Notes: generated from the letters alone by a model not told the origin. Positions 16,068 through 24,836 are shown, counted from the stretch's first letter. The stretch: 40,191 nucleotides of DNA from Deltaproteobacteria bacterium (GCA_005879605.1 VBKE01000299.1:1-40191); one strand, 5' to 3'. Numbers and translations: made by a program.

Positions 16068-16307
16068 GGAGGCGGAACGTAAGCGGCGCGCCTCTACTCT
16101 AACAAGCTCAACTTTTCTTTTGTAAGGACGATTCTTTACAATCTTCTTCCTCTCGAAGGTCGTGGCAGCTTTTACGTTGCTTTCAGTAGCTGCTGCTAAC
16201 CAGGCAGGGAACGATCCGACAGCAATAGTAAAAGCTCCGGCGAGAAGTATTTTTAGTGGCTTCTTTTCGATACCTCCTTGATTGTAATCTGAGCATCCAT
16301 AAAACAA
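15981..16307 (-). CDS. Possible small secreted protein, start codon unclear
   Basis: A minus-strand frame encodes a signal-peptide-like segment (KKPLKILLAGAFTIAVGSFP then AWLAAA) followed by a short basic region. A perfect AAGGAGGT lies just before it (about 16272-16279), but the bases after it (ATCGAAAAG) offer no ATG, GTG or TTG at normal spacing. The only in-frame start (TTG 16307) is upstream of that site. The 3' end overlaps the zinc-ribbon ORF on the other strand. It could be a gene whose start codon has mutated, or chance. Confidence 0.2.
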   Translation of the reverse strand: MFYGCSDYNQGGIEKKPLKILLAGAFTIAVGSFPAWLAAATESNVKAATTFERKKIVKNRPYKRKVELVRVEARRLRSASLVDYLVNSCRSLTRSKLVSLRPDGRFAN

Positions 16308-16501
16308 GCATCAAAGGAGCGGTCTTGACTCATGGCTCCGGCTCGAATTAATTTTGGGATGATGCATGCCGTTAGCAGATGGGACATAGGTTTTTTTGCT
16401 GGGGCAGCCGATGAAACCGTCGATCGCTGAATCATCAGCCCGGCAATTGTTCGGCTACAACTATTCTGAAACAGTTAAGAGCAGCGGTTGCTAACCTATT
16501 T

Positions 16502-16690
16502 TTGAGGGTAGCACGGGCATTTGGCGTGACCACCGAACCACGTTGTCCCGCCTGTCGTAGCAAACTTGTCAGACGGTCCCATCGAAGAAATCTATGGGAA
16601 AAGGCTCTAACCAATATTTCAATCCTTCCTTTCCGCTGCGTTGATTGTGGACATCGATTCTGGGGACGGAAACTGCCTGGCCTGCGGTGA
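16502..16690 (+). CDS. Small zinc-ribbon protein (RCPxC...FRCxxCxxRFW type)
   Basis: This 62-residue frame has RCPACRSKLVRRSHRRNLWE and ILPFRCVDCGHRFWGR, with Cys15/18 and Cys46/49 forming a four-Cys ribbon. The pattern (CPxC, RRSxRR, basic helix, PFRCxxCGHRFW) matches a widespread short hypothetical family that I recall from Acidobacteria and Deltaproteobacteria-like genomes, function unknown. The start is uncertain: TTG 16502 or GTG 16526, neither with a strong ribosome binding site. The conserved motif argues that it is real. Confidence 0.55.
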   Translation: MRVARAFGVTTEPRCPACRSKLVRRSHRRNLWEKALTNISILPFRCVDCGHRFWGRKLPGLR

Positions 16691-16845
16691 TCCTTGCTGG
16701 CTGTGGATACCTTCAAAGATAAGCGAATTCTGTACGTAGTTGCGTCAACATAAATAACGGCGCCAAAAAACCGCCTGCATTTTCCCTGTCCTATCTAAGA
16801 ACTCGCTTCTGGGTCAGATTCTTGAAAATACGGTCGTAAGAATTC

Positions 16846-16872
16846 TTGACATATAAAATATTTGAATATAAA
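16846..16872 (+). promoter_or_regulatory. Candidate sigma70 promoter for the UbiD operon
   Basis: The 391-bp gap 16691-17081 is AT-rich in its middle. It contains a perfect -35 box TTGACA (16846-16851) and TATAAA (16867-16872) at a short 15-bp spacing; TAAATA at 17 bp is an alternative -10. It points at UbiD1, about 210 bp downstream, and is the only promoter-like site I can see before the long plus-strand gene run. The rest of the gap shows nothing recognisable. Confidence 0.35.
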
Positions 16873-17081
16873 TAATCAACAAGTCATTGAGAAGCCGTTC
16901 CCGCCCATCTGACGCTTAGGACAACGTGAAAAAATGAACGCGCAAATCAAGGCACTTCGCAGGTTCGGTCAAGGGACGCACTGCTTACGCCCCTTTCGAA
17001 ATTCATACACCTTTGATCTTTATCGAGACCCGTGCGCAAGAATTTTGGGGAAATCAATCGGGGACAAGGAAACTGACTGGC

Positions 17082-18668
17082 ATGCCAGAAACCTATTACG
17101 CTGACTTTCGGTCCTATCTAGAAGAACTTGATAAGCGTGGCAAGCTCCGCCGCTGGAAGCGGGCGATCAACAAAGATACCGAACTGATGCCACTGATGCG
17201 CCTCCAGTATCGAGGAATCCCGGACGAGCGACGGCAGGCATTTTTGTTCGACAACGTGTTCGACAGCCGAGGAAAAAAGCACGCCATCAAAGTCCTCACC
17301 GGCATGTATGGATCTTCGAGAGAAATCGCCGCTCTTGGATTGGGCTGTTCGGAGCCGCTGGAAATATATGAAAAGTGGCGCCAAGCGCTTGCGAAACCCA
17401 TCGAACCCCAGCTGATCAACCGGGCTCCGGTTCAAGAGGTGGTCTACAGCGGAAGCGAGCTACGCGAATTCGGCGTGACGAGTTTGCCCGCGCCCGTTGA
17501 AGAGCCGGGGTTTAGCGGCGGGATCCGCGTTACGGCGCCGTTTATTACCAAAGATCCGGAGACTGGAATACGAAACGTCGGCATGTACAGTGGCCACTTT
17601 CGCGGCGAAGAGAAACTGATCGCTGGAATCGCGCGCACCCACCATGCGTCGCTCTATCATCACGCAAGCGCGGTGCGCCGAAACGAGCCGCTGCCCGTCG
17701 CCATCGTTCTCGGAGCGCTACCCGACATCAACTTCGTTTCGGCAGCGAATCTCCCCTATGGGCTGGATGAACTCGCCGTCGCCGGTGGTATCCGCGGTCG
17801 AGCCGTGGAGCTCGTACGTTGCAAAACCATTCCCCTCGAAGTTCCAGTCGAAGCGGAGATTGTGATCGAAGGCGAGATGTCTGTCGACCAGCAGGAGCGT
17901 GGCGAACCGTTTAGCGATTATCCTGGCTACCTGATGACCGAGCGAGGCTTGCGTCCGGTGATCCATATAAAGGCCATAACTCACCGGCGTGATCCGATCT
18001 TCACGGCGATTCTTGTGGGATTGCCGCCCAGCGAATCGAACGGAATCTCACGCACCTGCCGCGAGATGATGCTTTACAATTTTCTTAAATATGGCTGCGC
18101 CATGCCGGAGGTGTTGGAAGTGTCCTGTCCGGAAATGGGCGGGGGGTGGAACTGGTGGGTTATACGGATGCGAAAAAGCCATCCCAGCAAACCGAAGCAG
18201 GCGCTCCATGCGGCCACGGGCATGGACCCCACGAGCAAAGTCATTATCGTTGTTGACGAAGATATCGATCCGAAGGACCCGGACATGGTGATGTGGGCGC
18301 TGAGTTTCGCCATGCAGCCGCATCGCGACGTGCAAATCATTAGCGGTCGAGTGCCTCTACTAGATCCTTCGGCTTACTCATTGATGACGAATGCCGAAGA
18401 TCGGAGTTTTCCGCCGCCCATCGGCTGTTCCGGATTGTTGATCGATGCAACCCGCAAGGGGCCCTATCCGCCCGTAGGATTGCCGAAGAAATCTTTCATG
18501 GAAGGCGCGTTGAAGATTTGGCAAGAGGAAAAGTTGCCGGAGCTGAAACTCAAAACTCCGTGGTTTGGCTATCCGCTCGGGCACTGGGATGCTCAGGATG
18601 ACGCGCTGGCTGAAGCCGTAACACGCGGGGATTATTTTCAGTCCAAGCAAGAGAAAGGACGGGGTTAA
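17082..18668 (+). CDS. UbiD-family protein 1, catalytic Arg replaced by Ser
   Basis: This 528-residue protein is a full-length UbiD-family member: LMRLQYRGIPDERRQAFLFD, PVAIVLG, VEAEIVIEGE, PFSDYPGY, VVDEDIDPKDPDMVMWAL, GPYPPVGLP. UbiD enzymes (de)carboxylate aromatic and acrylic acids using prenylated FMN. Residues that bind the cofactor metal in Fdc1 are kept (Asn165, His188 and the Glu of AEIVIEG). The motif that normally reads NxGxYR is NVGMYS, so the catalytic Arg position is Ser170. The first Glu of EGPFG(E/D) is displaced (RGEPFSD, 273-279). ATG 17082 is chosen over the longer frame from 17013 because the family N-terminus begins there and AAGGA precedes it. The stop is one base before the cupin start. 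Confidence 0.88.
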   Translation: MPETYYADFRSYLEELDKRGKLRRWKRAINKDTELMPLMRLQYRGIPDERRQAFLFDNVFDSRGKKHAIKVLTGMYGSSREIAALGLGCSEPLEIYEKWRQALAKPIEPQLINRAPVQEVVYSGSELREFGVTSLPAPVEEPGFSGGIRVTAPFITKDPETGIRNVGMYSGHFRGEEKLIAGIARTHHASLYHHASAVRRNEPLPVAIVLGALPDINFVSAANLPYGLDELAVAGGIRGRAVELVRCKTIPLEVPVEAEIVIEGEMSVDQQERGEPFSDYPGYLMTERGLRPVIHIKAITHRRDPIFTAILVGLPPSESNGISRTCREMMLYNFLKYGCAMPEVLEVSCPEMGGGWNWWVIRMRKSHPSKPKQALHAATGMDPTSKVIIVVDEDIDPKDPDMVMWALSFAMQPHRDVQIISGRVPLLDPSAYSLMTNAEDRSFPPPIGCSGLLIDATRKGPYPPVGLPKKSFMEGALKIWQEEKLPELKLKTPWFGYPLGHWDAQDDALAEAVTRGDYFQSKQEKGRG

Positions 18669-18669
18669 C

Positions 18670-19785
18670 GTGGTCAACCGAGAAACCAGCTACGAAAAAT
18701 GGATGCGCGAGGAAAATATCCCAGTCGCCGAGGGGTACGGGATCGAAGACGTTACGACGTTGCCGCGAAAGCCTTGGGCGCGAACAGGCGGAAAGGGCGC
18801 TTATATTCAGCTCAAGGGCATGGAAGGGTTCACGGGCATGTACGTCTGTGAGATCCCCGGCGGCGGAGCTCTGCATATCGAACGGCATCTCTATGAAAAA
18901 GTCATTTGTATTCTTCGTGGTTTTGGCGCGACGGAAGTATGGTCCGGCAACAACGGAAAGAAAATCCAATTCGAATGGCAGCAGGGAAGCCTATTCGCGG
19001 TTCCGCTTAATTGTACGCACCGAATGATCAACGGCAGCCGCGAGCCGGCGATTTTCCTGGCGGTGACAAGCGCGCCTTTAATGATCGACCTCTTGCACGA
19101 CGTCCCGTTTGTGTTTGGTTGCGATTACAGATTCGACGAGCGGTTTGACGGGCGGGCCGATTATTTCGTGCCGACCTCAGATCGGAAATTTCAGGGGGGC
19201 TTTTTTAACTGGGAATCGAACTTTATCGCGGATGCTCGCGGGGCGCTCGTGGATCCTTCCGAGGCGAAGGGATACGGCGTGCGCATCACCTCGTTCGATA
19301 TGGGCGGCAGCACTTTGGTCGGTCATCTCGCCGAGTGGCCGGTGGGGCGTTATCACAAAGCGCACTACCACACGGGGGGCGCGATTCTTTTGATACTCCG
19401 CTCGGAAGGATACACCCTCATGTGGCCGCAGGAAGCCGGGATACGCCCGTACCAGTCGGGCAACGGCGATCAAGTTGTCAAAGTGAATTGGCGCGAGGGC
19501 AGTGTTTTGAGTCCGCCGACCGGTTGGTTTCACCAACACTTCAACACCGGAAAGGAAAAGGCGCGCCAGTTAGCATTCCGCTACAGCAGCCAATCCGGGA
19601 AATATCTTTTCGGAGTCTGGAAAGCGATCAACAAGGAAGGTGTGCGTACCAGCATACGCGAGGGTGGAACGCTGATCGAATACGAAGACGAAGATCCGCA
19701 GATTCGCTCCGACTTCGAAGCTGCCATTGCGCAGGTCGGTGTGCCGATGGAGATGCCGGTTTTCACTTATCTGAATGATCTGTAG
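18670..19785 (+). CDS. Bicupin protein 1
   Basis: This 371-residue protein has two cupin barrels. The first has HIERHLYEK (His69, His73) and PLNCTHRMIN (His117); the second has RYHKAHYHTGG (His229, 232, 234) and PTGWFHQHFN (His288, His290), matching the PxGxxHxxxN second cupin motif. Both barrels therefore keep likely metal ligands, as in gentisate-type bicupin dioxygenases, although overall similarity to those is not obvious. It has no signal peptide. Start GTG 18670 follows the UbiD1 stop by one base, and AAAGGACGGGG upstream acts as ribosome binding site, so translation is probably coupled. Two paralogues lie at 34905-36053 and 37854-38918, the first also next to a UbiD gene. Function is unknown. 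Confidence 0.82.
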   Translation: MVNRETSYEKWMREENIPVAEGYGIEDVTTLPRKPWARTGGKGAYIQLKGMEGFTGMYVCEIPGGGALHIERHLYEKVICILRGFGATEVWSGNNGKKIQFEWQQGSLFAVPLNCTHRMINGSREPAIFLAVTSAPLMIDLLHDVPFVFGCDYRFDERFDGRADYFVPTSDRKFQGGFFNWESNFIADARGALVDPSEAKGYGVRITSFDMGGSTLVGHLAEWPVGRYHKAHYHTGGAILLILRSEGYTLMWPQEAGIRPYQSGNGDQVVKVNWREGSVLSPPTGWFHQHFNTGKEKARQLAFRYSSQSGKYLFGVWKAINKEGVRTSIREGGTLIEYEDEDPQIRSDFEAAIAQVGVPMEMPVFTYLNDL

Positions 19786-19791
19786 ATAGGC

Positions 19792-20928
19792 ATGTCGTTC
19801 GAGGAAATCGGAACGGTCCGCGGTCGAACTATCGCTTCGACGATTCTTTTTCTCCTACTGCCCGCTCTTTCGTTATCGCAGACCGCCAAACCGAACTGGC
19901 AAGTTGAATGGGAAAAAACCCTCGAGGCAGCCAAGCGCGAAGGGAAAGTCGTTGTGTCTGTACCGACGAGCGCGGAGCTACGCAAGGAGTTGGAGGCGGG
20001 ATTTCAGAAAACGTTTCCTGGCATCGCGCTCGAGCTCAGCGTGGCGCGCGGGGCAAGCAACATCAACAGAATCGTGGAAGAACAAAAGGCGGGCGTGCGT
20101 AACTATGATCTCCATATCGGCGGGACGACTTCGATCATCACGGGCCCTCTGGCACAGAATCTTCTGGAACCTATCATGCCTTTGATGATCCTTCCCGATA
20201 TCAGAGAGGCGAAGAATTGGTGGGGCGGTCATATCTGGGCTGATAATGCGAAGAAATATATCTACAGTTTTACGGCTTACGTGACCGAGACCGCTTGGTA
20301 CAACACGAACCTGGTCAAGCCCGAAGAGATTACTTCATACGATCATTTTTTGGATCCCAAGTGGAAGGGAAAGATCGCGATTTTGGACCCGCGCACGCCG
20401 GGCTCCGGAGAGTCCACCTGGGGTTTTTTGTGGAAAATCAAAGGAGAGCAATATTTAAATAAGCTTGCGGCCCAGGAGATGATCGTCGGTCGAAATCTCC
20501 GCCAACTGGCGGAAATGGTAGCGAGGGGCAGAGCGTCTCTCTCGATTGGTATTTCGTACTATACGTATTTGCCGTTCGTGAAGGCCGGTCTTCCCATCAA
20601 GCCCCTGTCGGTAATCAAAGAAGGTTTCTATGCAGCGTCCGGAAGCGGCAATGTTACAGCGCTGAAGAATGCGCCTCATCCTAACGCGGCAAAAGTATTC
20701 TTGAATTGGCTTCTATCGAAAGAAGGACAGACGGGTTTTACGACGGCGCTGGGGCAGCCTACGCGCCGTTTCGATGTGGACACGCAATGGACCAGAGAAT
20801 TCGGTCATGTCGCCGCGAAGGAAGTTCTAACCCGGGAAAAATTTGATGAGTTGGAAAATAGCTCGGAAGACGTGGTGAACGAAGTTCGCAAACCAGCGAT
20901 GGCGTTGGCAGAGAAGCTTTTTCAGTGA
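19792..20928 (+). CDS. Fe(III)-family ABC substrate-binding protein 1
   Basis: This 378-residue protein is a family 1 / Fe(III)-type (AfuA/FbpA-like) periplasmic binding protein. It has a signal peptide after a short basic N-terminus (ASTILFLLLPALSLSQ), then WEKTLEAAKREGKVVVSVPT, WWGGHIWADNAKKYIYSF, DPKWKGKIAILDPRTPGSG and PNAAKVFLNWLLSKEG. It retains a YYTY group (SIGISYYTYLPF) where iron-binding members have paired Tyr; its two paralogues downstream do not. Iron binding is possible, but such proteins also bind phosphonates, polyamines or organic acids. It starts 6 bp after cupin1 and is followed at 21 bp by the next paralogue. Confidence 0.87.
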   Translation: MSFEEIGTVRGRTIASTILFLLLPALSLSQTAKPNWQVEWEKTLEAAKREGKVVVSVPTSAELRKELEAGFQKTFPGIALELSVARGASNINRIVEEQKAGVRNYDLHIGGTTSIITGPLAQNLLEPIMPLMILPDIREAKNWWGGHIWADNAKKYIYSFTAYVTETAWYNTNLVKPEEITSYDHFLDPKWKGKIAILDPRTPGSGESTWGFLWKIKGEQYLNKLAAQEMIVGRNLRQLAEMVARGRASLSIGISYYTYLPFVKAGLPIKPLSVIKEGFYAASGSGNVTALKNAPHPNAAKVFLNWLLSKEGQTGFTTALGQPTRRFDVDTQWTREFGHVAAKEVLTREKFDELENSSEDVVNEVRKPAMALAEKLFQ

Positions 20929-20949
20929 CGAAGCATTGAGAACTGTAAT

Positions 20950-22062
20950 GTGAAAAATATTTATCGGATCATCGTGCTGTCGCTGTTGAGTCTCGTCGCC
21001 GGCACGGCGTCGGCTCAAACGAACCAACCGCGGCCCGCGGACTGGGAAAAAATCGTCGAAGCCGCCAGAAAAGAAGGCAAGGTGGTGGCGTCGATTCCGC
21101 CCAGCGCTGAGTTGAGAAAGCTCATGGAGTTGGCCTTTTCGAAGCGCTATGGAATCGGGGTGGAATTCGTTCCCGTGCGTGGTGGCGCGATTATCCGCCG
21201 GATGGTCGACGAAGCAAAAGCCGGCGCTCAATATTTCGATTTGCACATCGGCGGAACCGAGTCTGTTATCAGCGGTCTCTTGCCTGAGAATGTTCTTGAG
21301 CCGCTGGGACCGTTCTTGATTTTGCCCGAGGTCAAGGATCCTAAGCAGTGGTGGGGCGGCCACATCTGGGTCGATAACGCCAAGCGTTTCGTCTACGCTT
21401 TCGACGCCTATCAGACGGTTAGTCTTTGGGCTAACCCCAACGAATACAAGGCGGCGGAGTTTCGTTCCTTCGACGATCTCTTGAATCCCAACCTGCAAGG
21501 GAAGATCGGCATCAGCGACCCGCGCACTCCCGGTTCTGGCTCATCCATGTGGTCGTACATGCTCTACATCAAGGGTGAGGACTATCTGAAAAAGTTCGTG
21601 GCGCAAAAATTATTCGTCACGCGGGATCTTCGCTTGCTTGCGGAGAATCTGGCCAAGGGGAAAATCACCATAACCTCCGGTATCGGATATTCGGAGTTTT
21701 TCCCATTCATCAAAGCCGGTCTTCCGCTAGCCCCGTTGCCGGTGCCCAAAGAAGGCCTCTACGTCAGCGGCGGCTATGGAAATGTAACTGTTCTCAAAAA
21801 TCAGCCGCATCCCAACGCCACTAAAGTTTTTGTGAACTGGCTATTGGGCCGGGACGGCCAGGAGCTTTTCTCTAGAGCGATGGGAGTAGGCACGCGGCGT
21901 CTGGATGTCGATACCAAGTGGCTCAAAGAGTTCGGCGTACTTGCAGCGAAAGACGGATTGACACTCGAACATTACTATAAATTGGAAAATCAATCGGAGG
22001 ACAAGATCTACAAGATCAGGGAGCCCGGCGCGGCCATGGCGCGCAAGCTTCTGGGCCAATAG
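20950..22062 (+). CDS. Fe(III)-family ABC substrate-binding protein 2
   Basis: This 370-residue paralogue of the preceding gene starts at GTG 20950 with a signal peptide (MKNIYRIIVLSLLSLVAGTA, cut after ASA). It shares DWEKIVEAARKEGKVVASIP, DLHIGGTESVISGLLPENVL, WWGGHIWVDNAKRFVYAF and NPNLQGKIGISDPRTPGSGS. The Tyr pair seen in paralogue 1 is replaced (GIGYSEFFPF), which argues for a different ligand. The C-terminal block LENQSEDKIYKIREPGAAMA is diagnostic and reappears in paralogue 3 and in the remnant at 24714. Spacing of about 20 bp on each side indicates one operon. Confidence 0.87.
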   Translation: MKNIYRIIVLSLLSLVAGTASAQTNQPRPADWEKIVEAARKEGKVVASIPPSAELRKLMELAFSKRYGIGVEFVPVRGGAIIRRMVDEAKAGAQYFDLHIGGTESVISGLLPENVLEPLGPFLILPEVKDPKQWWGGHIWVDNAKRFVYAFDAYQTVSLWANPNEYKAAEFRSFDDLLNPNLQGKIGISDPRTPGSGSSMWSYMLYIKGEDYLKKFVAQKLFVTRDLRLLAENLAKGKITITSGIGYSEFFPFIKAGLPLAPLPVPKEGLYVSGGYGNVTVLKNQPHPNATKVFVNWLLGRDGQELFSRAMGVGTRRLDVDTKWLKEFGVLAAKDGLTLEHYYKLENQSEDKIYKIREPGAAMARKLLGQ

Positions 22063-22081
22063 ACCATTCTTTGGGCGAGAT

Positions 22082-23132
22082 ATGAAACCAATCCTCGTCT
22101 TTGTTTTGATCCTTGGCTGGAATGTGCCACACCAATCGGCTTCAGCTCAAACCGGGCAGTCGCCGCAGAGTGAATGGAAGAAGACTGTCGAAGCCGGCAA
22201 GAAGGAGGGAAAGATCGTTGTTTCAGTGCCCTCCAGCGCCGAGCTAAGAAAGGAGATCGAACGAGTTTTCGAGCAGCGCTTTGGCATCGACGCGGAGTTG
22301 ATCGCCGGAAGAGCGGCGTCGACGGTAGGAAAAATCCAGCAGGAGTTCAAGTCGGGCGTGCGCAACTTTGATCTCCACATGGGCGGCAGTGAGTCGATGG
22401 TCACGGGCCTTCTGTCGGAAGGCATCCTGGAGCCCTTCGAATCGTCGATGATGATTTCGGAAGTAAAAAACCCGAGCAACTGGTGGGGAGGTCACATTTG
22501 GGTCGATAACGCGAAGCGCTACATCTATTCCTCTCAGGCCTATCAAACGGAAAACATCTGGTGCAACACGGACGCCGTAAAGCTGGATGAGATCCGCTCC
22601 TTCAATGACCTGCTAAACCCAAAGTGGATCGGCAAAATCGGTTATCTCGATCCGCGCACCCCCGGATCGGGCACCTCGATCTGGTCCTTCCTCTGGCAGC
22701 TCAAAGGGGAGGCCTACCTAAAAAAATTGGTGAGCCAGAAGATGTTCATTAGCCGCGATCAACTACTCGTTTCTGCCCTTTATTAAAGCCGGGCTCCCAG
22801 TGAAACCGCTTCCCAACCCTCGCGACGAGGTTTATGTCAGCGGCGGCAGCGGCCACCTGACTATTATCAAGGGCGCACCCCATCCCAATGCGACGAAAGC
22901 GTTCGTCAACTGGTTTCTCGGCAAGGACGGGCAGGAGATATTTTCCAAAGCGATGGGACAAGGCACTCGGCGCCTCGATGTCGATACTCAATGGTTGAAG
23001 GAGTTCGGCGTCATCGCGGCCAAGGACAGTCTGACACCGGACCAGTATCCGAAGTTGGAAAACCAGTCGGAGGAAAAGGTCTTCAAGGTGCGCGAGCCGG
23101 CGGCGGAATTGGCGCGGAAGCTTTTGGACTGA
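22082..23132 (+). pseudogene. Fe(III)-family binding protein 3, broken by a small deletion
   Basis: The gene begins at ATG 22082 with a signal peptide and the paralogue pattern (KEGKIVVSVPSSAELRKEIE, WWGGHIWVDNAKRYIYSS, LDPRTPGSGTSIWSF). It runs to a stop at 22786 after FISRDQLLVSALY. Homology continues in another frame: YSFLPFIKAGLPVKPLPN, then PHPNATKAFVNWFLGKDG, up to 23132. Compared with paralogues 1 and 2, the residues between SRD and YSFLPF (about 20) are missing, and four bases remain in their place. This fits a deletion of about 56 bp and not a one-base sequencing slip. Both halves are otherwise well preserved, so the lesion looks recent. A gene caller may report 22082-22786 and 22800-23132 separately. 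Confidence 0.8.
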
Positions 23133-23144
23133 GAGGAAAGAACG

Positions 23145-24694
23145 ATGTCTGAGAAATACTATGATGATCTCCGTGATTTTCTCGAAGTACTTCAAAAGCA
23201 CGGTTTACTTTACCGCTGGAAGCGCTCGGTCAACAAAGACAACGAGCTGATGCCGCTCATGCGGTTACAGTATCGCGGGCGGGCGGACGCGGAGCGTCAG
23301 GCATTTCTATACGAGAACGTGACCGACGGCCAAGGGCGGCGCTACGATGTCAAGCTTCTAACCGGTGTTTATGGAGCTTCCCGCAGGATCGTAGGGCTAG
23401 GTATGGGCTGTCAAGATCCCGCAGATATTTACGAGAGATGGCGCCATGCGGTGGCTCGGCCGATCGAACCGGTCATGATGCAGAGGGGGCCTGTTCACGA
23501 AGAAGTTCATGCCGGTGCCGAGTTGGAAAAAATCGGGCTAGCGATGCTTCCGGCGCCGGTTGAGGAACCGGGATTTAGCGGCGATACGCGTGTCACAGGT
23601 CCATTTATTACGCGCGATACCGAGACCGGCGTCCGCAACGTGGGAATGTACAGCGGCCACTTTCGACCGCCGAATCGTTTGCTCGCCGGAATCGGTCCGT
23701 CGCATCACGCCATGCTCTATCATTATCCCAACGCGAAGCGCCGCTGCGAGCCTCTGCCCGTGGCGATCGTTTTGGGTGCGCTCCCCGACATCAACTATGT
23801 GGCGGCGGCCAATCTCCCTTATGGCTTGGACGAGCTGGCTGTTGCGGGCGGGATTAGACACCGGCCTGTGGAGCTCGTGGGTTGCAAAACGGTGCCGCTC
23901 GAAGTTCCCGCTGAAGCGGAAATCGTGATTGAGGGAGAAATATCCACGGAGGAGCTGGAAAAGGAGCAGCCGTTCAGCGATTTCCCCGGATATTTGATGG
24001 TGGAGCGGCATCGCCGGCCGGTCGTGAAAGTCACGGCAATCACTCACCGGCGCAACGCGATGTTGACGGCGATCTTGGTCGGGCTGCCGCCGAGCGAGTC
24101 CAACGGCATCTCGCGCGCCTGCCGGGAGATGATGCTCTACAGCTTTCTGAAATACAGTTGCAACCTGCCGGACGTCCTGGAAGTCTGCTGCCCGGAGATG
24201 GGCGGAGGTTGGAACTGGTGGGTCATCCGCATGCGCAAGGGCCACCCAAGCAAACCTCAGCAAGCGTTGCAGGCAGCCTCTGGCATGGATCCGGCCAACA
24301 AAGTGATCATCGTGGTCGACGAAGATATCGATCCGAAAGATCCTGACATGGTGATGTGGGCGTTGAGCTTACCGGGCGAGTGCCGTTGCTGGATCCTTCG
24401 GCCTACTCACTGATCAGCAAACCGGAAGAGCGCAGCTATCCGCCGCCTCACGGTTGCTCCGGAATCCTCATCGATGCGACGCGCAAGGGGCCTTATCCCC
24501 CGGTCGGATTGCCGAAGAAGCCGTTCATGGAGAAAGCGCTGGAGATCTGGCAGCAAGAGGGACTGCCGCCTTTGGCGCTGAAAAACCCCTGGTACGGTTA
24601 CCCGCTGGGATTGTGGAGCGCGGAAGATGACGAGATGGCAGAGGCCGTGGCAAGAGGAGAAACGGCCGCCACCGAGCCGAAGCTCACAAGATAA
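23145..24694 (+). pseudogene. UbiD-family protein 2, broken by a small deletion
   Basis: The gene begins at ATG 23145 (GAGGAAAG upstream) and is closely similar throughout to UbiD1: NELMPLMRLQYRGRADAERQ, PVAIVLGALPDINYVAAANL, EIVIEGEI, DEDIDPKDPDMVMWAL. It too has NVGMYSGHF, with Ser170 at the catalytic Arg position; the acidic motif is KEQPFSD. The frame ends at 24413 shortly after MWALS. Homology resumes one frame over with TGRVPLLDPSAYSLISKP and continues to TAA 24694. Relative to UbiD1 the segment FAMQPHRDVQII is missing, with two bases left, a deletion of about 34 bp. As drawn it would yield a 422-residue protein without its C-terminal region. It follows binding protein 3 by 12 bp. Confidence 0.8.
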
Positions 24695-24713
24695 AAGAAC
24701 AGCCGATGCCCGC

Positions 24714-24836
24714 ATCAGCGCCGCGAAAGACACAATGAGTATGGAGAAATTTTATAAACGCGAAAATCAGTCTGAACAGAAGATCTTCAAAGTGAGAGAC
24801 CCCGGCGCGGAGCTGGCACGAAAGCTTTTGGATTAG
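24714..24836 (+). pseudogene. C-terminal remnant of a fourth Fe(III)-family binding protein
   Basis: A frame ending at TAG 24834-24836 encodes ISAAKDTMSMEKFYKRENQS then EQKIFKVRDPGAELARKLLD. It aligns with the last 40 residues of binding protein 3 (IAAKDSLTPDQYPKLENQSE, EKVFKVREPAAELARKLLD). Nothing upstream belongs to such a gene: the UbiD2 stop is only 19 bp away. It is therefore the stump of another tandem copy, lost by deletion between repeated genes. Confidence 0.75.

Noticed and set aside
20827..21498. Minus-strand open frame of 223 codons opposite binding proteins 1 and 2
   Set aside because: It spans two real genes and their intergenic gap in antisense and has no recognisable motif or ribosome binding site.
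24356..24380. Programmed frameshift in UbiD2
   Set aside because: No slippery heptamer is evident, and twelve homologous residues are missing, which a frameshift site would not explain.
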